Shown: one piece after another, positions 35,186-42,261 of the stretch
Numbering within the stretch: position 1 is the stretch's first letter
Layout of the letters: every line of letters starts with the position of its first letter
NCBI RefSeq assembly: GCF_013395055.1
Contig: NZ_CP058349.1
Coordinates: 1,610,001-1,674,000 of the forward strand
Source: Pseudomonas sp. ABC1
GTDB taxonomy: Bacteria > Pseudomonadota > Gammaproteobacteria > Pseudomonadales > Pseudomonadaceae
DNA: 64,000 nt
Direction: 5' to 3'
The notes under the pieces: generated by a model
The model's database searches: none
Seen by the model: only the letters and a program-made list of their open reading frames with translations
What the model was told of the DNA's origin: nothing
Translations under genes and position numbers: made by a program

Positions 35186-35318
35186 CTTGGAGCCTTTGGG
35201 GGCTCCGAGCAGAGATCCCCTCTACTGCCCCCTCTGGTGCCTCGAAATATTGGGTATGAATCGCCCCTGGTTTTGTAGACACCTCCAAGCCTTAAACTGA
35301 GGGCCATTAGGAGGTGCC

Positions 35319-35563
35319 ATGAGCAACCAACGCTATCCAGAAGAATTCAAAATCGAAGCGGTCAAGCAAGTGACCGAACGAGGTCTACCTGTTGCCGAGG
35401 TAGCCGCTCGCTTGGGTATATCCCTGCACAGCCTCTATGCCTGGGTAAGGCGCTACAGTAAATCCCAAGAGCAACGTGACCAAGAAGACGGCCAGCAAGC
35501 TGAATTGCGTCGTTTACGTGCAGAGCTCAAGCGCGTTACTGAAGAGAGGGACATCCTAAAAAA
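35319..35563 (+). pseudogene. IS3-family OrfA, 5' part (interrupted)
   Basis: N-terminal 81 residues of the IS3 helix-turn-helix protein: MSNQRYPEEFKIEAVKQVTE, AARLGISLHSLYAWVRRY, then the leucine-zipper segment ELRRLRAELKRVTEERDILK. The frame is broken after codons ATC CTA AAA AA by the IS110 insertion. The missing tail (KAAAYFAKECG, stop) resumes at 37137-37172. SD AGGAGGTG precedes the ATG. Confidence 0.9.
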
Positions 35564-35785
35564 CCGCCTCCCCGGCGCTCCGCGCCCCATTGGTTTAGAA
35601 ACACGTCCACTACACTGATATCGCTGGACAGTGGTCGTCTGCTTTTTGGAGGCTGAGTCCCCGTCAAAAAACCTGACCCAGGGGAAGCTGCGGACCCGTT
35701 AGTGGTGGCGCGTTTCGTGACCCCGTTTAGGAATGTGATTTGATCCGAGTCCCCGTCCAGCATTTCCTGTGATTGGAGGGAACTC
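35564..35785 (+). ncRNA. Left-end region predicted to encode an IS110 bridge (seeker) RNA
   Basis: The 222 nt before the transposase have no coding sense but do have hairpins. One (35659-35684) has CCCC-GTC ... GAC-CCA-GGGG arms presenting AAAAAACC in the loop, the same octamer as the left junction at 35558-35565. A second segment, TTAGGAA at 35727-35733, repeats the right junction at 37132-37138. Such echoes of the ends are what guide loops would carry. The exact RNA ends are not determinable here. Confidence 0.5.
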
Positions 35786-37135
35786 ATGAAAAAGTCCAGT
35801 TCGGAGCGTCATGGCCTGCCGGTTATTCATGAGCGCGCAGCCGGTATCGACATCGGCTCGCGCTTCCATGTCGTGGCGGTGCCCGCCGATATCACTGAAG
35901 AACCAGTGCAAACCTTCAAGGCGTTTACCGCCGACGTGGAGCGCATGGCCAATTGGCTGGTTGATCTCGGGATCACTACTGTGGCGATGGAGTCGACCGG
36001 TGTGTATTGGATTCCGGTCTACGAGATTCTGGAAAGCCACGGTCTGCATGTCGTGCTGGCCAATGCGCGCGATGCCCGCGCAGTTCCTGGGCGCAAAACC
36101 GACGTTAATGATGCGCAATGGATTCAGCGCCTACATGCCTGTGGCTTGCTGCGTGCCAGCTTCCATCCTGACCGGGAGATTTCCGCGTTACGCAGTTATC
36201 TACGTTTGAGGGAACGCCACCTCGATTACGCTGCTGCACATATCCAGCACATGCAGAAGGCGCTCATCCACATGAATTTGCAGTTGCACCATGTGGTCGC
36301 TGACATTACCGGGGCTACTGGCATGCGGATCATCCGTGCGATTGTCGGCGGCGAGCGAAACGCTGCAACACTGGCGGCCATGCGCGATACCCGCTGCAAG
36401 TCGAGCATTGAGACCATCCAGAGTGCTCTGGTTGGTAACTACCAGCCGGAGCATGTCTTTGCTTTGGCGCAAGCGTTAGCCATGTACGATGCTTATCAAG
36501 CACAGCTCGAAATCTGTGATCAGCAGATTGCTCAGAGTTTGCAGCGGCTTTCCCAGCAGAAGCCCCCGCCCAGCGAGCCACTACCAAAACCACGTCACCG
36601 CACTCGGCAGCCAAATGCGCTCAACTTCGACGTACGCACCTTGCTCTATCAACTGATCGGCGTCGACCTGACCCAGATCCATGGTATCGGCCCTTACTTG
36701 GCGCTGCGCTTGGTAGCGGAGTGCGGTACTGACCTGAGTCGCTGGCGTACTGCCCATCACTTCACTTCTTGGCTGACGCTGGCACCTGGTTGCCGGATCA
36801 GCGGCGGCAAGGTGCTGTCAGCGCACACGCGCAAGACCAAAAACCGGGTTACAGCGCACTTGCGCTTGGCCGCGGTGACCGTAGGCAAGACAAATACAGC
36901 ATTAGGAGCTTTCTACCGACGTTTATCTGCGCGTATCGGCAAGGCCAAAGCAGTGACGGCGACTGCTCGCAAGATCGCCATCCTCTTCTACAACACGATG
37001 CGCTTCGGCATGAATTATCAGGATCCAGGTGCCGATCACTACGAGCAGAAGTATCGGGAGCGCGTGGTAAAAGGATTGTACCGTCGAGCAGCCGAGTTTG
37101 GATTCACTCTACAGGCTGTCGAAGGTGTTTCTTAG
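35786..37135 (+). CDS. IS110-family transposase (DEDD recombinase)
   Basis: Transposase of 449 aa with an N-terminal RuvC-like DEDD domain: Asp22 (AGIDIGSRFHV), Glu69 (AMESTGVYW), Asp106 and Asp109 (KTDVNDAQW). A coiled-coil middle follows, then the C-terminal transposase_20 domain with IHGIGPYLALRLVAECG and LTLAPGCRISGGKVLS containing the serine expected to act with DEDD. All catalytic residues are present, so it may be active. GGAGGG precedes the ATG. Codon use and GC are lower than the chromosome. Confidence 0.92.
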   Translation: MKKSSSERHGLPVIHERAAGIDIGSRFHVVAVPADITEEPVQTFKAFTADVERMANWLVDLGITTVAMESTGVYWIPVYEILESHGLHVVLANARDARAVPGRKTDVNDAQWIQRLHACGLLRASFHPDREISALRSYLRLRERHLDYAAAHIQHMQKALIHMNLQLHHVVADITGATGMRIIRAIVGGERNAATLAAMRDTRCKSSIETIQSALVGNYQPEHVFALAQALAMYDAYQAQLEICDQQIAQSLQRLSQQKPPPSEPLPKPRHRTRQPNALNFDVRTLLYQLIGVDLTQIHGIGPYLALRLVAECGTDLSRWRTAHHFTSWLTLAPGCRISGGKVLSAHTRKTKNRVTAHLRLAAVTVGKTNTALGAFYRRLSARIGKAKAVTATARKIAILFYNTMRFGMNYQDPGADHYEQKYRERVVKGLYRRAAEFGFTLQAVEGVS

Positions 37136-37162
37136 GAAGGCCGCCGCGTACTTTGCCAAGGA

Positions 37163-37939
37163 GTGCGGCTGAAGTACGCCTTCATCAATAAATTGTCTGC
37201 GCAATACTCCGTTCGCCGTTTGTGCCTGACTCTGGAGGTCCATGCCAGTGGTTACTACGCCTGGCTTGCAGAGCCACAGTCTGCAAGCGCCCGGGATGAC
37301 CAGCACCTGCTTGGCCTGATCAAACAATCATGGCTGGAAAGTGGTGGTATCTACGGATATCGAAAAATCCATGACGATCTACGCGAACTCGGAGAATCGT
37401 GCGGCAAACACCGGGTTGCCAGACTAATGCGCCAAGAAGGGCTGCGTTCGCAAACGGGTTATAGGCGTCGGCCAGGCCGCTATGAAGGATGGTTGTACCT
37501 GGCCGTGGTGCTTGACCTGTTTTCACGACAGGTAATCGGTTGGTCAATGCAGCCACAGATGACCAGTGATCTTGCTATCGATGCATTGTTGATGGCGGTC
37601 TGGCGACGTAAGCCAAGGCAGGAGGTGCTGATCCATTCAGACCAAGGCAGTCAGTTCAGCAGCGGTGACTGGCAGAGCTTTCTGAAAGCCAACAACTTGC
37701 TGGGTAGTATGAGTAGGCGAGGCAACTGCCACGACAATGCCGTGGCAGAAAGCTTCTTCCAACTGCTGAAACGGGAGCGGATCAAGCGAAGGATCTACAG
37801 CACCAGGCAGGATGCTCGTAGCGACGTGTTCGATTACATCGAGATGTTCTACAACACCAAGCGTCGACATGGTTCCAGCAACCAGTTGCCACCGGTGGAG
37901 TTTGAGAAGCAATATTTACTAAGCTTGGAAAGTGTCTAG
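37163..37939 (+). pseudogene. IS3-family OrfB transposase with internal deletion
   Basis: Integrase-fold OrfB of the IS51-like group, 258 aa. It starts KYAFINKLSAQYSVRRLCLT after the OrfA stop overlap, and contains the HTH_21 part (SGGIYGYRKIHDDLRELGES) and the catalytic motifs IHSDQGSQFSS and NCHDNAVAESFF. Related OrfB proteins have about 35 residues between GYRRRPGRY and EGWLYLAVVLD, including the first catalytic Asp in a VTDITYI motif; here these are joined directly. The deletion is in frame but removes an essential residue, so the protein should be inactive. Confidence 0.85.
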
Positions 37940-37958
37940 GAAACCAGGGTCGATTCAC

Positions 37959-38146
37959 GGGTGAGACTGGCGGCTGCAGAAGGAAATCTCAGCGCTCTCG
38001 GAGGAGTTCGTTCTTGGCCAGTGTGTCTATGGAAGCTCCGGAGGTCAGAACCGCCGAAATACTCAAAGAGTGGCAGAGCTAGATGAGCTATGCATATGAC
38101 ATGGCGCGCTCAGATCGACCTGATCGGCGCTACCGCTGGCGGATAC
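37959..38146. other. Degenerate stretch between the IS3 right end and the TIR-gene terminator
   Basis: About 190 bp with no intact gene. One plus-strand frame ends ...MEAPEVRTAEILKEWQS with a stop at 38079-38081 and could be the tail of a lost gene, but I recognise no family. The TIR gene lies further on, facing left. Confidence 0.35.
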
Positions 38147-38172
38147 GAAAAAGCCCGCTTTCGGGGCGGGCT
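38147..38172 (-). terminator. Terminator downstream of the TIR-like gene
   Basis: Read on the minus strand GCCCGC-CCCGAAA-GCGGGC is followed by TTTTTC. It lies about 115 nt past the TIR gene stop. Confidence 0.8.
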
Positions 38173-38287
38173 CTCACGCGTCTCCAAGGGGAGGCAATTT
38201 GCCAACGAAGTCTCGGAGCTAACCGCCATAGGCTACACGCCACGGCCACCTTTGTCAGCAAGGCTCAGGCCAAGGCGTCCTGCCTGC

Positions 38288-39163
38288 CTAGCTGCGCATC
38301 ACCTTATTCCAATCAATTTCGTACCCAGCGTCCTGGAGCTCCCGGCTCAGGGCTTGCTTCCAGCCCTCATCGTTCATCGAAGTCCAAACTACGCCTGCGA
38401 AGTCGCTTGGAATTTCGACTTGACCACGCTTCAGTGCACAGACCCTGTCACGACCTAGGTAGCCTAGGAAATAGCCAAGCTCCAACAGGACGTTCTGTCT
38501 GGCACGAGGCTCCAACTGTCCGCCCTCCACGCAGCCTTGGTCGTCAGGTGTGAGCAGCACCACAGCAAATCCTACGTCTCGATGCCCTTCAATTTTCTCG
38601 ATCACGGTCCGACCACGATTCGCCTGTTCGTGGAGAATGATGGGCTCAAGACCGAGTTTCTCAAGGAATCGAGCCACCGACTCTCTAGCTCCCTCGTCAT
38701 GGCCGTGAACCACAAATACTCGATCTGAATGCACAGCTTTAATTTCATGGGCCGAAGCGGTCTCGACACCCTCCGATACTGGGAGATCTGCCAAGTCCTC
38801 CTTCAAGCTTTTCTGTGCTTGCTCCAGCAAAGCAATAGAGTTCAGCACCCGGCGTTGAATTGGCGAGTGGTAATCGATCCGCTGTCCGCTAGTGATCATC
38901 ATCGGATAATACGTGAGGTCAGTGGCGGCAGCGTAGGTGCGATAGGCGCTGGTGTCCTCCCCGAAGCATCTGGTCAGACTATCCTTTATGGCAACTTCCA
39001 AAGCCTTCAGCTCGGGCGTATTACCAGCCCGGACGGTATTGAGGTCAAAAGCGCGAAGCTCTGCAATTCGTTCAGATAGCCGAGCAAGGCCACGATCGAT
39101 CTCTTGAGATGTCAGTCTCAGCTTCGGCTGCGGAGGTGTAACAGAGGTGGTTTTTCGTGCCAT
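38288..39163 (-). CDS. Stand-alone TIR-like (CAP12/Pycsar effector type) nucleotide-binding protein
   Basis: Soluble protein of 291 aa. The N-terminal half (about residues 15-125) is a helical domain with no motif I recognise. The C-terminal half (about residues 148-285) is a TIR-like domain of the PF10137 kind: VFVVHGHD at 149-156, PIILHEQANRGRTVIEKIE, FAVVLLTPDDQG and RARQNVLLELGYFLGYLGRD with the likely catalytic Glu228, then SDFAGVVWTSM. Such domains are NAD-cleaving effectors in CBASS and Pycsar anti-phage systems, but no cyclase gene adjoins it. Lower GC than the neighbours and its place on an inverted-repeat-bounded island suggest horizontal gain. Defence function is inference. Confidence 0.82.
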   Translation of the reverse strand: MARKTTSVTPPQPKLRLTSQEIDRGLARLSERIAELRAFDLNTVRAGNTPELKALEVAIKDSLTRCFGEDTSAYRTYAAATDLTYYPMMITSGQRIDYHSPIQRRVLNSIALLEQAQKSLKEDLADLPVSEGVETASAHEIKAVHSDRVFVVHGHDEGARESVARFLEKLGLEPIILHEQANRGRTVIEKIEGHRDVGFAVVLLTPDDQGCVEGGQLEPRARQNVLLELGYFLGYLGRDRVCALKRGQVEIPSDFAGVVWTSMNDEGWKQALSRELQDAGYEIDWNKVMRS

Positions 39164-39254
39164 GGTCTACGCATTCCTTGGTAGCGGTAGGCGATTATTG
39201 CTGATTTTGAAGTGTCTGTTCAGCCTCTGGTCCCACGGACGCCTTTTCTTCAAG

Positions 39255-39395
39255 CGAGACTGACTTAATTATTTTTGCGAGGAGCAAACCCACGTTGGCG
39301 GCCTCGCGAGACTGACTTTAAAACTCAAAGTGGCAGCCTACAGACGCCAATCTACGCTAGCCGACGAGACTGACTTAATTGTTTAAGATCACATG
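39255..39395 (+). repeat. Right-end array of three transposase-site-like repeats
   Basis: Three direct copies of CGAGACTGACTTAATT: 39255-39270 (exact), 39307-39320 (CGAGACTGACTTTA) and 39365-39380 (exact), with starts 52 and 58 bp apart. The outermost continues into the 31-bp terminal inverted repeat ending at 39395. The spacing and outward orientation resemble TnsB/MuA binding-site arrays. Confidence 0.7.
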
Positions 39396-39488
39396 ATCCG
39401 CCGCCACTGACAGCACCCTCCGCCAGTTCAGCGCAACTCATTCATGGCCAGACGGTCGAAAACCGACCTATCGCACAAGGAACTCGAC

Positions 39489-40862
39489 ATGGGCCAATGG
39501 CTCGACACCCTGACGACCTGGCTCGCCACTCACCCCGAATGGCTCGGCATCGTCCTGTTCGTTGCCGCCTGCATCGAATGCCTGGCCATCGTCGGCCTGC
39601 TGGTACCGGGGACCGTCCTGTTATTCACCATTGCCATGCTTGCCGGTGGCGGTGCCCTGACACTCCTGCAAACCCTGTTGCTGGGTTATGCCGGCGGACT
39701 GCTCGGAGACCTGCTGTCCTACGCGTTGGGCCGTCGCTATCACCAGGGCATCAAACGCCTGCCAGTCCTGCGCAACCACCCACAATGGCTGATACGCGCC
39801 GAACACTATTTCGCCAACTACGGCGTGGCCAGCCTGCTGGTAGGCCGCTTCATCGGCCCCCTGCGCCCGATGCTGCCGATGACCGCGGGCATGCTGGACA
39901 TGCCCTTCATACGCTTCCTGCTGGTCAGCCTGGTCAGTTCGGCAGGCTGGTCGGTGGCCTACTTGATGCCCGGCTGGAGCGCCGGTGCGGCACTGCACTT
40001 GCCGCTGCCGGAAGGTTTCTGGGCGGATACGGCGGTGATCGCGGTGATATTGCTGGTGATGATCGGCGGCATCGTCCACGGCAGCCTGCGGCAGATGCGC
40101 TGGGCCAGCGTGCTGTCTTCGCTGCTGGCGATGCTCGCCCTGGCGGGTCTTTTCATCGGCTGGCCGCATTTCCATGCCTTCGACCAGGGCCTGCTGGCCG
40201 TGACTCAGGATGAACGCCACCCGCTGCTCGACCACCTGATGATGGTCATCACCCGCTTCGGCGATTTTCATGCACAGTTGCTGGTCGCCATCCTGCTCTG
40301 CCTCCTGCTACTGGCGTTGCGCCAATGGAGAGCATTGCTGTTCGCCGGATCGACCCTGCTCGGCACAGCCTTGGGCAATGCTGCGTTCAAGGCATTCTTT
40401 GCCCGGACTCGCCCGGAAGTCCTGATCGATCCGTTGCAGACCTTCAGCTTCCCTAGCGGCCATAGCTCGGCGTCCTTTGCCTTCTTCCTGGCACTCGGCG
40501 TGCTGGCCGGGCGCGGCCAACCACCCAGGATGCGCCTGACCTGGCTGCTGCTGGCCAGCCTGCCGGCAGCAGTGATCGCCAGCTCGCGGGTCTACCTCGG
40601 TGTCCACTGGCCGACCGATGTGATCGCAGGGGCACTGCTGGCCAGCAGTGCCTGTGCGATCAGCCTGGTCCTGGTGCAATGGCGCACACCGCTACAACCG
40701 CTGTCCGCCCGCACCTGGACGATCATCCTGCCCACCTGCCTGCTACTGCTCTGCACCTACACCGCCTGGACCAGCCCGGGCAACCAGCAGCTGTATCGCT
40801 ATGAAGCGGTGGAGCAACCGCCTCAGGTTTCAGGCGACAGGCTTGAAAAGGCGCATCCGTAA
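39489..40862 (+). CDS. DedA family / PAP2 phosphatase fusion membrane protein
   Basis: Integral inner-membrane protein of 457 aa. The N-terminal DedA (SNARE-associated, VTT) domain (about residues 1-200) has ECLAIVGLLVPGTVLLF, GDLLSYALGRRY and GRFIGPLRPMLPMTAGML; such domains move polyprenyl or phospholipids. The C-terminal PAP2 domain has KAFFARTRPE, SFPSGHSSAS and SRVYLGVHWPTDVIAG, the three phosphatase motifs with catalytic His residues. A role in undecaprenyl-pyrophosphate or phospholipid dephosphorylation is likely. I use the ATG at 39489 with AAGGA 7 nt upstream. Confidence 0.9.
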   Translation: MGQWLDTLTTWLATHPEWLGIVLFVAACIECLAIVGLLVPGTVLLFTIAMLAGGGALTLLQTLLLGYAGGLLGDLLSYALGRRYHQGIKRLPVLRNHPQWLIRAEHYFANYGVASLLVGRFIGPLRPMLPMTAGMLDMPFIRFLLVSLVSSAGWSVAYLMPGWSAGAALHLPLPEGFWADTAVIAVILLVMIGGIVHGSLRQMRWASVLSSLLAMLALAGLFIGWPHFHAFDQGLLAVTQDERHPLLDHLMMVITRFGDFHAQLLVAILLCLLLLALRQWRALLFAGSTLLGTALGNAAFKAFFARTRPEVLIDPLQTFSFPSGHSSASFAFFLALGVLAGRGQPPRMRLTWLLLASLPAAVIASSRVYLGVHWPTDVIAGALLASSACAISLVLVQWRTPLQPLSARTWTIILPTCLLLLCTYTAWTSPGNQQLYRYEAVEQPPQVSGDRLEKAHP

Positions 40863-40891
40863 ACCCGCTACGGATGCTTCTGGCGCAACCG

Positions 40892-41389
40892 TCAGAGCAC
40901 AGCCAGTGCGGCGGCGTAGTCCGGCTCGTTGGCGATCTCGGCGACCAGTTCGCTGTGCAGCACCTTGTCGTTCTCGTCCAGCACTACCACGGCCCTGGCG
41001 GCCAGGCCGGTCAACGGACCGCTGGCGATGGCCACGCCATAGTCCTTGAGGAAAGCCGCACCACGCAGGGTGGAGAGATTGACCACATTCTCCAACCCTT
41101 CGGCACCGCAGAAGCGGGCCTGGGCGAATGGCAGGTCAGCCGAAATGCACAGCACCAGGGTGTTGCTCAGTTGGCTGGCCTTGGTATTGAACGTGCGCAC
41201 GGAGGTGGCGCAGGTCGGCGTATCGACGCTCGGGAAGATGTTCAGCACCTTGCGCTTACCAGCCAGGCTGGCCAGGGTGACATCGCTCAGATCGCTGCCG
41301 ACCAGGCTGAACGCGGGCGCAGATTGACCGGCCTGCGGCAATTGACCATCGACCTGAACCGGATTGCCCTTGAGGGTGACTTGCGCCAT
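40892..41389 (-). CDS. tpx: Thiol peroxidase Tpx
   Basis: Atypical 2-Cys peroxiredoxin that reduces lipid and alkyl hydroperoxides using thioredoxin. At 165 aa it starts MAQVTLKGNPVQVDGQLPQA, with the peroxidatic Cys in SVDTPTCATSVRTFN and the resolving Cys in LPFAQARFCGAEGL. The frame is open 23 codons upstream, but the family start at 41387-41389 is clear. Confidence 0.95.
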   Translation of the reverse strand: MAQVTLKGNPVQVDGQLPQAGQSAPAFSLVGSDLSDVTLASLAGKRKVLNIFPSVDTPTCATSVRTFNTKASQLSNTLVLCISADLPFAQARFCGAEGLENVVNLSTLRGAAFLKDYGVAIASGPLTGLAARAVVVLDENDKVLHSELVAEIANEPDYAAALAVL

Positions 41390-41532
41390 GTGAGGTTTCC
41401 TTTTCTGTGGACTGAAGAAGATGACAGGGAGCATCTGTCCCTGCCGCTCATCGGGCAAAGCCCGAGGGCGGCGGTCAGATTAACCGATATCTTCATGGGA
41501 TACAGTCACAAGGCAGAAGGCGTGGAAGCGCC

Positions 41533-42261
41533 TCAGCGCTCGAGCCACACCAGACTGGCGAAACGCCCCGTGCTTGCCTGACGGCGATAGGAATAAAAGC
41601 GCGGATCGCTATAGGTACAGAACCCGCCGCCGCTGACGGCCTGTACGCCACATGCCGCCAGGCGTATGCGTGCCAGTCGATAGAGATCGGCCATATGACG
41701 CCCGGTATTGACGCTGGGTGAGAAGGCATCGAGCGCCAGAGCATGCTGGCTGACGAAGGCTTCGCGCACTTCCTCGCCAACCTCGAAAGCACCCGGCCCT
41801 ATCGCAGGCCCGAGCCATGCCAGCAGCTCACCTGGTGCGCATGCCATCGCCGCGACGGTTTCCTCCAGCACGCCCCCCGCCAACCCGCGCCAGCCCGCAT
41901 GGGCCGCAGCGACCCGCGTCCCGGCGCGATCGCAGAAGAGCACGGGCAGGCAGTCAGCCGTCAGCACCACCGCCGCAAGCCCGGCCTCGGTCGTGAAGCT
42001 GGCATCCGCCACGCGGACCTGGAACGGATCGGCCTCCACCACCAGGGTCGAATGTACCTGTGAAAGCCAGGCGGGACGGCAGCCCAACGTCTGCTCGAGG
42101 TGCCTGCGGTTCCAGGCGACCGCGCCGGCGTCATCGCCAACATGATCGCCCAGGTTTAAGCCATCGAAAGGGGCCGCACTGATACCACCCTCGCGTGTGG
42201 TGACACAGGCGCGTACCCCGGCTGGAGCGGGCCAGTCCGGCACGATCCAGGCCCCACTCAT
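41533..42261 (-). CDS. pgeF: Peptidoglycan editing factor PgeF (YfiH, laccase domain)
   Basis: Zinc-binding amidohydrolase-like protein (242 aa) reported to correct L-Ser misincorporated into peptidoglycan precursors and to act on purine nucleosides. Family segments: TTREGGISAAPFDGLNLGDH at the N-terminus, ADCLPVLFCD, AAHAGWRGLAGGVLEETV (His ligand) and the C-terminal DPRFYSYRRQASTGRFASLV. It overlaps the rluD stop by 4 bp, the usual rluD-pgeF coupling. Confidence 0.93.
   Translation of the reverse strand: MSGAWIVPDWPAPAGVRACVTTREGGISAAPFDGLNLGDHVGDDAGAVAWNRRHLEQTLGCRPAWLSQVHSTLVVEADPFQVRVADASFTTEAGLAAVVLTADCLPVLFCDRAGTRVAAAHAGWRGLAGGVLEETVAAMACAPGELLAWLGPAIGPGAFEVGEEVREAFVSQHALALDAFSPSVNTGRHMADLYRLARIRLAACGVQAVSGGGFCTYSDPRFYSYRRQASTGRFASLVWLER

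Larger units (their letters stand above)
35564..37136 (+). mobile_element. IS110-family insertion sequence
   Basis: An element of about 1573 bp inserted in the IS3 orfA. Joining the flanks restores CTA AAA AAG GCC GCC in frame with an AA dinucleotide present on both sides, so the boundaries are well fixed. It has no terminal inverted repeats, as expected for IS110. The transposase stop codon lies at the extreme right end; the only sizeable non-coding part is the 222-nt left end, the place where IS110-type elements encode their bridge RNA. Confidence 0.88.
35256..37958 (+). mobile_element. IS3-family insertion sequence, interrupted by an IS110 element
   Basis: Imperfect terminal inverted repeats of about 34 bp: left starts TGAATCGCCCCTGG with TAGACACCTCCAAGC; right, reverse-complemented, starts TGAATCGACCCTGG with TAGACACTTTCCAAGC. 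A candidate 4-bp target duplication GGGT is at 35252-35255 and 37959-37962. It encodes orfA and orfB of the IS51-like type. OrfA is split by the IS110 element, and orfB has lost an internal segment, so this copy is dead. Confidence 0.85.
35155..39395. mobile_element. Inverted-repeat-bounded accessory island (putative Tn7/Mu-like transposon or remnant)
   Basis: The ends are a 31-bp imperfect inverted repeat (35155-35185 and 39365-39395; 26 of 31 positions equal). Read inward, both start CATGTGATC, share TAAA and then AAGTC-GTCTCG; the outermost TG...CA suits DDE transposons of the Tn7/Mu/Tn5053 kind. Two further internal copies of the core lie at the right end. Contents: an IS3 element interrupted by an IS110 element, a short degenerate stretch, and a TIR-like gene. 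Removing the insertion sequences leaves about 1.5 kb. No transposase matching these ends is seen and no clear target duplication flanks them, so it is probably a decayed or non-autonomous cargo element between serB and the DedA-PAP2 gene. Confidence 0.6.

Noticed and set aside
37959..38081. Possible small gene ending MEAPEVRTAEILKEWQS
   Set aside because: The frame is short, lacks a ribosome binding site and matches no family I know; more likely a fragment.
39255..39380. Three direct repeats considered as a CRISPR array
   Set aside because: Units are only about 16 bp, one is degenerate, spacing is unequal, and no cas genes are nearby; they instead match the island terminal repeat.
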